64,000 nucleotides of DNA from BOG-1155 sp963717985 (lineage in GTDB: Bacteria; Desulfobacterota; Syntrophorhabdia; Syntrophorhabdales; WCHB1-27). Under the pieces are notes generated by a model. The model searched no databases and had not been told where the DNA came from. It saw nothing but the letters and a program-made list of their open reading frames with translations. Within the stretch, counting starts at the first letter, position 1, and every line of letters begins with the position of its first letter. This document shows positions 35,876 to 43,735 of this stretch, piece by piece. A program made the position numbers and the translations under genes. The DNA lies in assembly GCA_963717985.1 (NCBI GenBank), contig CAVQYC010000003.1, positions 372,001 through 436,000 of the forward strand. The letters run 5' to 3'.

Positions 35876-37480
35876 TTACACCTTAAATAACAACTCGGCC
35901 TCCCTCACATAGTCATCGAGGGTATCGGTCCTTGTCCCTGCTCCGACGACAAACCTGACGGTCATCTCTCTGCCGAAAAACGCCGATGCATGCTTCCTGA
36001 ACTCGCCTGTCATGGCGTCGTTCTTTACAAAGGCCGAATCCTTGTCCAGGGAAACGACCATCTTGTCCTCCTCCACCCTCATCTCGAGGGATGCGAACAT
36101 ACCGTAGAGCATCTTGCTCTTTTCCTTCAGATAGGCCACAAACGCACCCGGCCCCGACGAAAGGTCGGTCTGCAGCGCCTGCCCCGGAATCTCATTATCC
36201 GGGGGAATGTCTCGATAAGGGGTCTGGGGCGGCGCGTACGATGAGGAAACAGGGGGCGGCACACGCGAGGAAACAGGGGGCGGCACACCTATCAGGGAAG
36301 CTACGCGCTCGGGCTGCTCGCGACCGTGCGCGGTCTTTTCCACGTAGTCTTCCTTTCCGCAAGGCGCTTCGAGCAGCTTCTCCACGTCCCGGAGCTGCGA
36401 GAGATTGTAGAGATTAATGAAGAGAATTTCCAGGGCTACCTTCGGGAAGATGCCGCGGACCAGGTTTTCCGCTTGCAGCATATGGTGTACCATATTCTGT
36501 ATCTCGTAGTATTCGACCTGTTTCAGAAGCCCCGTCACCTTTTCATATTCTTCTTCGTCCATGAAGACAAAGGAGGGCTTGCCGTTCCAGACCTTTATCA
36601 TCAACATGTCCCTCAGAAAGGAGAGGAGCCCCTTGTATATCTGATAGGCATCATTTCCTTCTTCGAGGCTGCGGGCGATCAGCGCCAGCCCGCCCCTGGG
36701 GTCCTTCTCGATGACGGCCTTGACGATACCGAGCGCCACCTCCCTCTGGATCACCCCGATTACCTCGATAACGTCTTTTTCCGAAATACGTGTGCCGCTG
36801 TATGCGATGACCTGGTCGAGTATCGATTCGGCGTCGCGCAGGCTGCCGTCCGCTTCGCGGACCACGTAATTGAGCACCGCCTCGTCGTACTCAATCTGCT
36901 CGTCCAGACAGATGCGGCGCAACTGCTCGACGATCTGTGACTCGGATATCCTCTTGAAATCGAACCGCTGGCACCGTGACATGATGGTGTAAGGGATTTT
37001 GTGGGACTCGGTCGTGGCGAGGATGAAAATATTATGGCCGGGGGGTTCTTCAAGGGTTTTCAGAAGCGCGTTGAACGCAGGCTCGGTGAGCATGTGCGCT
37101 TCGTCAATGATGTAGACCTTGTACCTCCCTTGCATGGGGAGATACCGTACCGTTTCCCGCAGCTCCCGTATCTCATCGATGCCCCTGTTGGAGGCTGCAT
37201 CGATCTCGATGACGTCCACAAAACCGCCGCCGTCTATAGCCTTGCAGGCATGGCACGCGTTGCACGGTTCCTCTTTTACGCCTTCAAGACAGTTAACCGC
37301 CTTTGCGAGTATCCGTGAAATAGAAGTTTTGCCGACCCCCCTTGGCCCCGCGAAGAGGTACGCGTGCGCTATTCTGCCGCGCTTTATGGAGTTTTTCAGC
37401 GTGGTGACAACGTGTGCCTGTCCGACCACGTCTTCAAACCGCCCGGGTCTCCATCGTCGTGCAATGACTGTATAGCTCAT
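35876..37480 (-). CDS. dnaX: DNA polymerase III subunits gamma/tau
   Basis: The 534-residue clamp-loader ATPase has RRWRPGRFEDVVGQ at its N-terminus and Walker A GPRGVGKTS (about 46-54). The zinc module (CLEG...CNACHAC, about 65-80), VYIIDEAHML and the SRC sensor follow. A proline-rich linker (about 415-440) leads to the polymerase-binding tau part. No A6G slippery run is evident, so tau alone may be made. It is preceded by the SRP RNA gene. Confidence 0.96.
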   Translation of the reverse strand: MSYTVIARRWRPGRFEDVVGQAHVVTTLKNSIKRGRIAHAYLFAGPRGVGKTSISRILAKAVNCLEGVKEEPCNACHACKAIDGGGFVDVIEIDAASNRGIDEIRELRETVRYLPMQGRYKVYIIDEAHMLTEPAFNALLKTLEEPPGHNIFILATTESHKIPYTIMSRCQRFDFKRISESQIVEQLRRICLDEQIEYDEAVLNYVVREADGSLRDAESILDQVIAYSGTRISEKDVIEVIGVIQREVALGIVKAVIEKDPRGGLALIARSLEEGNDAYQIYKGLLSFLRDMLMIKVWNGKPSFVFMDEEEYEKVTGLLKQVEYYEIQNMVHHMLQAENLVRGIFPKVALEILFINLYNLSQLRDVEKLLEAPCGKEDYVEKTAHGREQPERVASLIGVPPPVSSRVPPPVSSSYAPPQTPYRDIPPDNEIPGQALQTDLSSGPGAFVAYLKEKSKMLYGMFASLEMRVEEDKMVVSLDKDSAFVKNDAMTGEFRKHASAFFGREMTVRFVVGAGTRTDTLDDYVREAELLFKV

Positions 37481-37606
37481 GCGATTACCCGGGCTTTAGT
37501 GCCCCCTCCATCGACCCGCAAGCACCCATACGGGGCGCCTCGGGTACCCGCTTGCGGGTGCTACAGGCGGGCCGTAACCAGACATTCAACATTGTCTTTA
37601 CAATAA

Positions 37607-37701
37607 GGCCAGGCAACCTGCGGCACACGGAGAAACTACTACCGCTGCTTCCTTCCGGACCTGACGGGGTTTGTAACCCTCACGTTGCGCAGGGCCCGGC
37701 C
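37607..37701 (-). ncRNA. ffs: Signal recognition particle 4.5S-type RNA
   Basis: The minus strand carries the SRP domain-IV core GTCAGGTCCGGAAGGAAGCA. It is flanked by complementary arms that close with GGCCGGGCC at the 5' end and GCCTGGCC at the 3' end, about 95 nt in all. This is the small bacterial SRP RNA without Alu domain. Its place just before dnaX is common. Confidence 0.93.
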
Positions 37702-37780
37702 ACTTTAAAATCCATATCATACGCACATGGCAAAAATGAGGGGGCATTCCCCGCATTTTCCCTTTTCGCTCTCAATTTTA

Positions 37781-37874
37781 TGGCGGAGAGAGAGGGATTT
37801 GAACCCTCGGTGCCAGTTTTAGCCAGCACACACGATTTCCAGTCGTGCTCCTTCAGCCGCTCGGACATCTCTCC
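37781..37874 (-). tRNA. tRNA-Ser (anticodon GGA)
   Basis: A 94-nt type II tRNA. The acceptor GGAGAGA pairs with TCTCTCC, and the anticodon stem CACGA/TCGTG holds loop CTGGAAA. It has a long variable arm and T-loop GGTTCAAATCC, and the terminal CCA is encoded. It reads UCC/UCU codons. Confidence 0.96.
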
Positions 37875-37885
37875 CTTTGTCTATT

Positions 37886-37915
37886 CTTATACCACAGCGG
37901 CGGGAGGTTGTACAA
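37886..37915 (-). promoter_or_regulatory. Promoter of tRNA-Ser
   Basis: On the minus strand TTGTAC, an 18-base spacer and TATAAG end 11 bases before the mature tRNA 5' end, which suits a stable-RNA promoter. The call is based on hexamer match and position. Confidence 0.5.
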
Positions 37916-37936
37916 GTCATGCGCAGCCCTCCGGGA

Positions 37937-38089
37937 TTACCGATGTCCGGAGGCGGAAGGGCGGCGAAACATGGGGTCCCTCGCCGAGTCGCGGGGCCGC
38001 GTTGCTTTGTCCTCTTTTGCGCGTAAAACGAGGAGCATGCCGACGAAAAGGAAGAAGAGCATGCCCAAGCTGATGTAGACTATTTCCAT
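37937..38089 (-). CDS. Small membrane protein, 50 aa
   Basis: A 50-codon frame opens at the ATG at 38089, five bases after a full AGGAGG. One hydrophobic helix (ISLGMLFFLFVGMLLVL, about 6-22) is followed by a basic, polar tail (RAKEDKATRPRDSARD). It is too short to recognise. It lies upstream of tRNA-Ser on the same strand and overlaps that gene's putative promoter. The strong ribosome-binding site and clean helix are the only support. Confidence 0.5.
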   Translation of the reverse strand: MEIVYISLGMLFFLFVGMLLVLRAKEDKATRPRDSARDPMFRRPSASGHR

Positions 38090-38195
38090 CCGGTCCTCCT
38101 CATCCTAACTTATCGCGCGAATCGGGCATTCCTGAAGAGGGGACGCAAACAAATATCTTGACGGGAACAGGGAAATGACGCAGGATTCTGGTTCT

Positions 38196-38279
38196 ATGAG
38201 ACGCTACACTCAATCTGTGCCGGCCGACCTCTATTATTATTGCTGCTGCTGTACGAGCGGGGTGGTCTGCCTGCCATAG
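38196..38279 (+). CDS. Leader peptide 1 of tandem attenuator (Tyr3-Cys4 run)
   Basis: A 27-codon frame contains LYYYCCCC (codons 12-19: three TAT, then TGC TGC TGC TGT) and ends with Pro immediately before TAG. An in-frame ATG at 38175 would add 7 residues. TTGACG at 38158-38163 could be a -35 box. The last codons (38267-38274) can pair with 38308-38315, the 5' arm of the following terminator, so a ribosome stalled on the Tyr/Cys run would leave the antiterminator free. One that reaches the stop would mask it. The product itself probably has no other role. Confidence 0.7.
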   Translation: MRRYTQSVPADLYYYCCCCTSGVVCLP

Positions 38280-38304
38280 GTTGATCGGAGGAATCTGATT
38301 ACGA

Positions 38305-38337
38305 GCCGCGGGCAGATCCACTGCCGGCGGCTTTTTT
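38305..38337 (+). terminator. Intrinsic terminator of attenuator module 1
   Basis: GCCGCGGGCAG (38305-38315), loop ATCCA and CTGCCGGCGGC (38321-38331) form an 11-bp stem with one mismatch, followed by six T (38332-38337). An alternative 8-bp pairing of 38308-38315 with 38267-38274 excludes it. Confidence 0.85.
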
Positions 38338-38352
38338 GCGTTTGAGGGGGAT

Positions 38353-38454
38353 ATGAAAAAGGCTTCTGCAACGATATCGTCAGCCCGGATCGGGGACCTG
38401 TTCACCACGGTCCGCTATTACCGCTATTACTACCGTCGCCGAGGTCCGCCCTAG
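38353..38454 (+). CDS. Leader peptide 2 of tandem attenuator (Arg/Tyr run)
   Basis: A 33-codon frame opens at the ATG at 38353, just after GAGGGGG. Codons 21-30 read RYYRYYYRRR with mixed synonyms (CGC, CGT, CGA; TAT, TAC), and the frame ends Gly-Pro-Pro then TAG. The stretch 38453-38460, starting at the stop codon, can pair with 38473-38480, which includes part of the 5' arm of the next terminator. Position and logic mirror module 1. Arg and Tyr supply, or stalling at the terminal Pro-Pro-stop, would be the sensed event (inference). Confidence 0.7.
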   Translation: MKKASATISSARIGDLFTTVRYYRYYYRRRGPP

Positions 38455-38475
38455 GGCTGCCATTTGCTAGTTGTG

Positions 38476-38510
38476 GCCCTGTGCGGAGGAATCTGTACAG
38501 GGCTTTTTTT
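38476..38510 (+). terminator. Intrinsic terminator of attenuator module 2
   Basis: GCCCTGT (38476-38482) and ACAGGGC (38497-38503) form a perfect 7-bp stem with a 14-base loop, followed by seven T. The loop holds CGGAGGAATCTG, which is also present between antiterminator and terminator in module 1. Confidence 0.85.
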
Positions 38511-38595
38511 GTGATGAAGCAAGGCGCAATGAGGCACGAAAGGGGCATGGAAGGAAGATCGCAAAGGTCTCACCATAGCGAAAAGGAGGATACAC

Positions 38596-38709
38596 ATGCT
38601 GAACCCATTATTCAATCCAAAGGCAGTGGCCGTTATAGGGGCGTCCTCTCTTCGTGCTTGCCTTTTCAGCAGCCGGAGCGTATCATTTCGGAAAAGACGA
38701 GGTTCGTAA
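38596..38709 (+). pseudogene. Truncated 5' end of an acyl-CoA synthetase (NDP-forming)-like gene
   Basis: A strong ribosome-binding site (AAAAGGAGG) precedes an ATG that opens with LNPLFNPKAVAVIGAS. This is the typical start of the CoA-binding domain of NDP-forming acetyl/acyl-CoA synthetases. The similarity stops at about codon 17, and the frame ends after 37 codons of unrelated sequence. The gene appears to have lost about 650 codons. It was probably the gene controlled by the tandem attenuator upstream. Confidence 0.6.
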
Positions 38710-38734
38710 TATTATTTCGGCAAAATCACCATGA
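38654..38734 (+). pseudogene. Apparent 3' remnant of a second gene
   Basis: In another frame, 26 codons (VLAFSAAGAYHFGKDEVRNI and a short tail) end in a TGA that overlaps the ATG of the next gene by 4 bases. That is the coupling expected of an authentic gene end. No start precedes it. I read it as the tail of a lost gene joined to the synthetase start by a deletion near 38645-38654. Confidence 0.35.
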
Positions 38735-39018
38735 CCATAGCCCGGTTCATTCTCGCAATCGCCATTCTGGTCTTTGCAATATGCGTCGTGGTGATGAATT
38801 GGGGCTGTGCGATCGTCAACATGAGGAACAAGAGGCACGCGATTGATCGGCACCACTCGACGGTCCCCATCGTGTCCTTCGTTCTTGCGGCTCTTGCCTA
38901 TATCATTTATCCTCTACCAGAGAAGACATGGATGATCTCCGTTCCGCTGGTCGACATCTCAAACTGGAGTCTGCTGTGGATTCCGGTACTGTTGATTCGG
39001 AAAGCGAGGACAAAGTGA
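38731..39018 (+). CDS. Small integral membrane protein, unknown
   Basis: The 95 residues have three hydrophobic segments (about 4-24, 45-62, 76-90) separated by a conserved-looking polar loop RNKRHAIDRHHSTVPI. I do not recognise its family. Its ATG overlaps the TGA of the remnant frame upstream, and it may now be transcribed from the attenuator-controlled promoter. The MFS gene begins about 100 bases further on. Confidence 0.65.
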   Translation: MTIARFILAIAILVFAICVVVMNWGCAIVNMRNKRHAIDRHHSTVPIVSFVLAALAYIIYPLPEKTWMISVPLVDISNWSLLWIPVLLIRKARTK

Positions 39019-39121
39019 CCGAACGGGTTAGCCGCAGGTCTCCTCCGCTAATCAATGGATAGATCGAAAATGACTGAGCCGCGATGTTTCATGATAACAC
39101 TGTCTGTGGCGGGGGAAGCCG

Positions 39122-40276
39122 GTGGCTCGTAACCGGGCGGTCACTCTCACGGCCTTGTTCATCACAGGCATCGGTACCTTTGTGAGTCTTTACGCTACCC
39201 AGCCGCTCTTGCCTCGTTTCCGGGAGTTCTTTCGGGCATCCGAACTCCTGGTGAGTCTTACCGTAAGCTCCACAGTGTTGGCAGTGGCGCTGACAGCTCC
39301 CCTGATCGGCCTTTTGTCCGACAGGACGGGGCGCAAACGGGTGATCGTTGCCGCATCGATAGGTCTGGCCCTTGCGACGGCTCTATCGGGGACGGCAGCT
39401 GACCTCGGTCAGCTCATCATCTGGCGTTTCTTGCAGGGGTGCTTCATTCCGGGCATTATTGCCGTTACTATGGCTTATATCGCGGAAGAATCGCCACCCC
39501 GGTCAGTCGGATCGACGATGTCGGCCTACGTCACAGGCACAATTATCGGCGGGTTTGGCGGACGCTTCATCGCAGGTCTCGCTGTAACCCGGTGGGATTG
39601 GCATGGAGCCTTTGCTATTCTTGGCATGGTTACTTTGGCCTGCGCTGCGGCAACGTGGTGGCTTCTGCCTCGCTCGACTAAATTTGTCCGTCAACACAAT
39701 GTTGCTGCGGCCCTTGGGCCCATGCGCAGACATTTGCGGAATCCTGAACTTCTGGCGACCTACGCGGTGGGGTTCAGTGTTCTTTCTTGCCTCGTGGGCG
39801 CGTTTACCTATGTGAGCTTCTATCTGGCAGATAAGCCCTTCTTCCTTGGACCGGCCGCTCTTGCCTCAATTTTCGGCGTGTACCTGATCGGCGCCGGCAT
39901 AACGCCGATTGCAGGACATATCATGGACCGGATCGGTCAGCGCAAGGCATTGATGGGAGCCATAGGAATGTCTGCAAGCGGTATGCTGCTTACTTTGATT
40001 CACTCCGTACCCATCATTATTACCGGGCTGGCGTTGGAAGCCTCCGGCGTATTTGTCTGCCAATCCGCGGCATCGAGCCACGTAGGCAAGGTTGCTCTCG
40101 AGGCCAAATCCTCAGCCACGGGGCTGTACGTTTCCTTTTATTATCTTGGCGGCTTCATCGGCTCGATCCTTCCCGGTATTCTCTGGAGGCAAGCCGGGTG
40201 GCCCGGGTGCGTTACGATCATACTCTGTATTCAGTGCGTCGCGATCCTGATAGCGAACAAATTCTGGCAAGACTGA
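39122..40276 (+). CDS. MFS transporter (YnfM-like)
   Basis: The 384 residues form 12 predicted helices. The MFS loop-2 motif GLLSDRTGRKRV is at about 63-74, with a matching motif (GHIMDRIGQRKAL) in the second half. It resembles YnfM/arabinose-efflux-like drug:H+ antiporters; the substrate is unknown. It starts with GTG. Base composition is slightly lower in GC than the Liv operon beyond it. Confidence 0.88.
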   Translation: MARNRAVTLTALFITGIGTFVSLYATQPLLPRFREFFRASELLVSLTVSSTVLAVALTAPLIGLLSDRTGRKRVIVAASIGLALATALSGTAADLGQLIIWRFLQGCFIPGIIAVTMAYIAEESPPRSVGSTMSAYVTGTIIGGFGGRFIAGLAVTRWDWHGAFAILGMVTLACAAATWWLLPRSTKFVRQHNVAAALGPMRRHLRNPELLATYAVGFSVLSCLVGAFTYVSFYLADKPFFLGPAALASIFGVYLIGAGITPIAGHIMDRIGQRKALMGAIGMSASGMLLTLIHSVPIIITGLALEASGVFVCQSAASSHVGKVALEAKSSATGLYVSFYYLGGFIGSILPGILWRQAGWPGCVTIILCIQCVAILIANKFWQD

Positions 40277-40402
40277 TAAAGCGGAGCGCGATGACAAATA
40301 ATCGGCGGGGTGCCCAGCCCCGTAGTGCTTTGCTGGGCCGCCGCTTGCCGGGTCGCACGCAAAAAGCGCCCGGCCGGCCATAGTCCGGCCGCCTCCACCC
40401 CT

Positions 40403-41116
40403 CTACCCTACCCCGAGATACGCCTCCACAACCGCAGGACTGCACTTGATATCCGCCGACTTCCCCTCCATCACAATCCGCCCTGTCTCCAGCACATAGG
40501 CCCTGCCGGAATAATCGAGTGCCATGTGGGCGTTCTGCTCGACCAGCAGGATCGAAATGCCTTTTTCATCGTTGATCTTTTTTATAAGGGAGAAGATCTC
40601 TCTGGTCATGATCGGCGAGAGGCCCATGGAAGGCTCGTCCAGCAGAAGGAGCTGCGGGTCGGCCATAAGGGCCCTACCGAGGGCGAGCATCTGCTGTTCC
40701 CCTCCTGAAAGGGTGCCTGCATGCTGGTGGAGTCTCTCCAGGAGCCTGGGAAACGTAGCCAGCACCATCTCGAAGAGCGCCTGTTTTGCATGCCGCCCCT
40801 TAAGGACGTGGCCACCCACTTCCAGGTTCTCCCTTACCGTGAGATCGGGGAATATCTGGCGCCCTTCGGGGACCATGGAGATGCCGAGCCTGACGATCCT
40901 GTCGGGTCTCTGCCTTGTGATGCTCCTGCCCGCAAACTCTATGCTCCCTGACAGAGGCTTCAGTATGCCCGCCACCGTCCTGAGAAGTGTGCTCTTTCCC
41001 GCGCCGTTGGCCCCGATGAGGGAAAGGACTTCCCCCTTGTGCACCTCCAGGGTGACGCCGTCGAGGGCCGTAACAGGGCCGTAGGAGACGCGGAGATCGC
41101 CAATGCGCATCAGCAT
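40403..41116 (-). CDS. livF: Branched-chain amino acid ABC transporter ATPase LivF
   Basis: The 237-residue ABC ATPase has Walker A GANGAGKST (about 34-42), signature LSGGEQQML, Walker B LLLLDEPSMGLSP and the LivF-typical ending YVLETGRIVMEG. It is the last gene of livKHMGF and overlaps livG by 7 bases. In related anaerobes such systems take up branched-chain amino acids or aromatic acids. Confidence 0.95.
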   Translation of the reverse strand: MLMRIGDLRVSYGPVTALDGVTLEVHKGEVLSLIGANGAGKSTLLRTVAGILKPLSGSIEFAGRSITRQRPDRIVRLGISMVPEGRQIFPDLTVRENLEVGGHVLKGRHAKQALFEMVLATFPRLLERLHQHAGTLSGGEQQMLALGRALMADPQLLLLDEPSMGLSPIMTREIFSLIKKINDEKGISILLVEQNAHMALDYSGRAYVLETGRIVMEGKSADIKCSPAVVEAYLGVG

Positions 41117-41880
41117 GTAAATTCTTCCCCCAGGTACGCCTCTATCACCTTTCGGTCTTTTCTGATTTCTTCCGGCGTGCCTTCGGCAATTTTTTCTCCG
41201 AAATCGAGCACCACAAGTCTGTCCGAGAGATTCATGATAAGGCCCATCTGATGCTCGATAACGAGGACGGTAAGGCCGAAGGTCTTCTTGACCTCCCTTA
41301 TATCCTCAAGTAAGCCCCGGACCTCCTGTGGGTTCATGCCGGCCCCCGGCTCGTCGATGAGGAGGAGTTTCGGGTCCGCCGCAAGGGCGCGGACAAGCTC
41401 CAGCCGTCTCTGCTCACCATAGGGCAGGCTTGCCGCAGGCTGATCCGCCTTAAGGGAAAGATGGAAAAAATCTAGCAGCCTCATTGCTTTCTCGACCGCT
41501 GCCTCTTCCGCCTCACGGTATTTTCTTGATTGGAAGATCGCCGCATACGGCCCGTATCCGATCCGCCCCAGTATGGGGACCAGGACGTTCTTCAGGACCG
41601 TGAGGCTTGTGAAGAGACGGATGTTCTGGAAGGTCCTCGCCATGCCAAGAGAGACCGCATGGAAGGGCGGAATGCGGGTAATGCTTTTCCCGAAAAATTC
41701 GACCGCTCCTGAATCCGGTCTAGCGAGCCCGGTCAGGAGGTTAAAAACGGTGGTCTTGCCCGCTCCGTTGGGTCCTATCAAGCCCACAACCTCGTGCTCT
41801 TCTACGAAGAAAGACAGATTGTCGACCGCCTGCACACCCCCGAAGCTCTTGCTCAAGCCTGTTACCACAAGTGCTTTCAT
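41110..41880 (-). CDS. livG: Branched-chain amino acid ABC transporter ATPase LivG
   Basis: The 256 residues contain Walker A GPNGAGKTT (about 36-44), the LivG-type degenerate signature LPYGEQRRLE, Walker B LLLIDEPGAGMNP and the C-terminal EAYLGEEF. It pairs with LivF to energise the permeases. Start and stop overlap livM (4 bases) and livF (7 bases). Confidence 0.95.
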   Translation of the reverse strand: MKALVVTGLSKSFGGVQAVDNLSFFVEEHEVVGLIGPNGAGKTTVFNLLTGLARPDSGAVEFFGKSITRIPPFHAVSLGMARTFQNIRLFTSLTVLKNVLVPILGRIGYGPYAAIFQSRKYREAEEAAVEKAMRLLDFFHLSLKADQPAASLPYGEQRRLELVRALAADPKLLLIDEPGAGMNPQEVRGLLEDIREVKKTFGLTVLVIEHQMGLIMNLSDRLVVLDFGEKIAEGTPEEIRKDRKVIEAYLGEEFTC

Positions 41881-42839
41881 GTTTTATCGATCCCGAGGAA
41901 TTTTGATTCCTTCCGGGCATGCAGGCCGTAAGGTCGCAGCATCATCAAAATGATGAGAAATATCGGAATGAACACCCATCTCAGCTCCAGTATCCCCGAA
42001 GGCAGCGCAATGCGCAAGCCCTCGATGAAGCCTACCCACAAAAGACCCGCAAGAATAGTGCCCGTGATACTGCCCATGCCCCCGACGATGACGATCACGA
42101 GAAAGTCTATCGACTTCAGAAAATCGAAATTCGAAGGGTGGAGAAAGGTGTAGAGGTGCGCGTAGAGACCTCCCGCAACACCAGCCAGAAAACAGCCGTA
42201 GCTGAAGGCCATCGACTTCATCCGTCCCGTATCGATGCCGAAGGCGGTCGAAACAAGCTCGTCGTCCTTGATGCACTGCCAGAAAAGCCCGTACTTCGAG
42301 AAGATGAGGTTTCTCGTCACCACAACGAGGAAGACCAGGACCACGAAGACAAGCTCCAGATTCATTATTCTCGGTATGCCGATAAATCCCCTCGACCCTC
42401 CCACTACGTCGGCCACCTTGTCCGAATTGTCGAGAAGCACCCGCACCAGCATGCCGAAGCCGAGTGTCGCGATAGCCAGAAAATCATCCCGGAGCTTCAG
42501 TATGGGGACCCCTATCAGGTAGCCTATGAAGCCGGAAAAAAGACCTCCAAAAAGCAGGATGGGCAGGAAAGCATACACCGAGTCGACGGCAAAGGCGTGG
42601 GTCAGATAGGCGGACGCATAGGCGCCGATGCCGTAGAAAGCGGCATGCCCGAGAGAAAACTGACCCGTGTACCCGTAGATGACATTGAGGCCGAGGCTTG
42701 CGATAATCATGACCAGCGCGTAAAGCACGACCTGCTGCACGTATTCTGTCGCCATGCCGGAGAGAAAGAGGACTTTCAGCAGGATATAGGCAAGACTAGA
42801 GATAATGAGGAATCGTTTCGCGCCCTTGAGAAACGTCAT
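41877..42839 (-). CDS. livM: Branched-chain amino acid ABC transporter permease LivM
   Basis: The 320-residue permease has about 8-9 helices. Family motifs include LGLNVIYGYTGQFSLGHAAF, GVPILKLRDDFLAIATLGFG and VGGMGSITGTILAG. It forms the channel with LivH and overlaps livH and livG by 4 bases each. Confidence 0.95.
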   Translation of the reverse strand: MTFLKGAKRFLIISSLAYILLKVLFLSGMATEYVQQVVLYALVMIIASLGLNVIYGYTGQFSLGHAAFYGIGAYASAYLTHAFAVDSVYAFLPILLFGGLFSGFIGYLIGVPILKLRDDFLAIATLGFGMLVRVLLDNSDKVADVVGGSRGFIGIPRIMNLELVFVVLVFLVVVTRNLIFSKYGLFWQCIKDDELVSTAFGIDTGRMKSMAFSYGCFLAGVAGGLYAHLYTFLHPSNFDFLKSIDFLVIVIVGGMGSITGTILAGLLWVGFIEGLRIALPSGILELRWVFIPIFLIILMMLRPYGLHARKESKFLGIDKT

Positions 42840-43726
42840 ACCTTCTCCCTTCTCTTACCGAAGAAGCCGTTTGGTCGAAACAGGAGGACGAGGAGAAGGA
42901 TGACAAAGATCACGCCGTCCCGCAAGGTTGAGGAGAGGAAAGCGGAGACGAACACCTCCGAGACGCCTATCACCAGGCCCCCGAGAACCGCTCCATGGAC
43001 CAGGCCGATGCCCCCGAGCACGGCGGCGATGAAAGATTTGATGCCGGGCATGATCCCCATGAATACATTGATCTGGGGGTAGGCGAAACCGTAAAGGATG
43101 CCGCCAAGCCCGGCGAGGGCTGCGCCGACGGCGAAGGTAAGGGAAATAACGGCATCCACGTTGATGCCCATGAGCGATGCCGTCTCCTGGTTGTGGGAGA
43201 CGGCCCTCATGGCCCTACCGTACTTCGACCGGTAGACGAGCAGGTAGAGCAGGAAAAGAGATGCCGCGGTGACGGAAAAAATGATGAGCTGGATGTTGGT
43301 GACAGCGACGAGCCACAGGTCGTAGGCGACGACGTCGAAGGGCCGCGGGAAGGCGATATAGTTTGAAGTGAACATGCTGTTGAGGCCAAGAAAATATTCG
43401 AGGAAAAGCGAGACGCCCACCGCGGTGATGAGGAGGGATATCCTGGGGGCTCCCCGGAGCGGCTTGTAGGCTATCTTTTCCACCACGAATCCGAGAAGGG
43501 CCGTGGCAGCCATGGTGATCACAAAAACCAGGTAGAGGGGCACATGCCATTTGGCAATCAGATAATAGGCAACGAAGCTGCCGAACATGAAGATATCGCC
43601 ATGGGCGAAGTTTATGAGCCGCAGCACCCCGTAGACCATCGTGTAGCCGAGGGCTATAAGGGCATAGATGGCGCCGAGCTGAAGACCGTTGACGAACTGC
43701 TGGAATACGTAGCCGAGAATTTCCAA
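42836..43726 (-). CDS. livH: Branched-chain amino acid ABC transporter permease LivH
   Basis: The 296-residue permease starts near FVNGLQLGAIYALIALGYTM, with LINFAHGDIFMFG (about 36-48), SLMGINVDAVI (the EAA-like loop) and LGGIGLVHGAVLGG. It is located 10 bases downstream of the binding-protein gene. Confidence 0.95.
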   Translation of the reverse strand: MEILGYVFQQFVNGLQLGAIYALIALGYTMVYGVLRLINFAHGDIFMFGSFVAYYLIAKWHVPLYLVFVITMAATALLGFVVEKIAYKPLRGAPRISLLITAVGVSLFLEYFLGLNSMFTSNYIAFPRPFDVVAYDLWLVAVTNIQLIIFSVTAASLFLLYLLVYRSKYGRAMRAVSHNQETASLMGINVDAVISLTFAVGAALAGLGGILYGFAYPQINVFMGIMPGIKSFIAAVLGGIGLVHGAVLGGLVIGVSEVFVSAFLSSTLRDGVIFVILLLVLLFRPNGFFGKRREKV

Positions 43727-43735
43727 AACCTTGCT

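Noticed and set aside
38230..38255. TAT/TGC triplet run as a microsatellite or CRISPR-like repeat
   Set aside because: The run is short, ends in a synonymous TGT, and the second leader uses mixed synonyms, which fits coding selection better. No spacer-repeat array exists in the window.
38100..38408. 102-codon minus-strand frame opposite the attenuator
   Set aside because: No ribosome-binding site, no recognisable features, and it is explained as the complement of the leader peptides and terminator.
41919..43082. 387-codon plus-strand frame
   Set aside because: Antisense to livM and livH and low-complexity in charge; not a gene.
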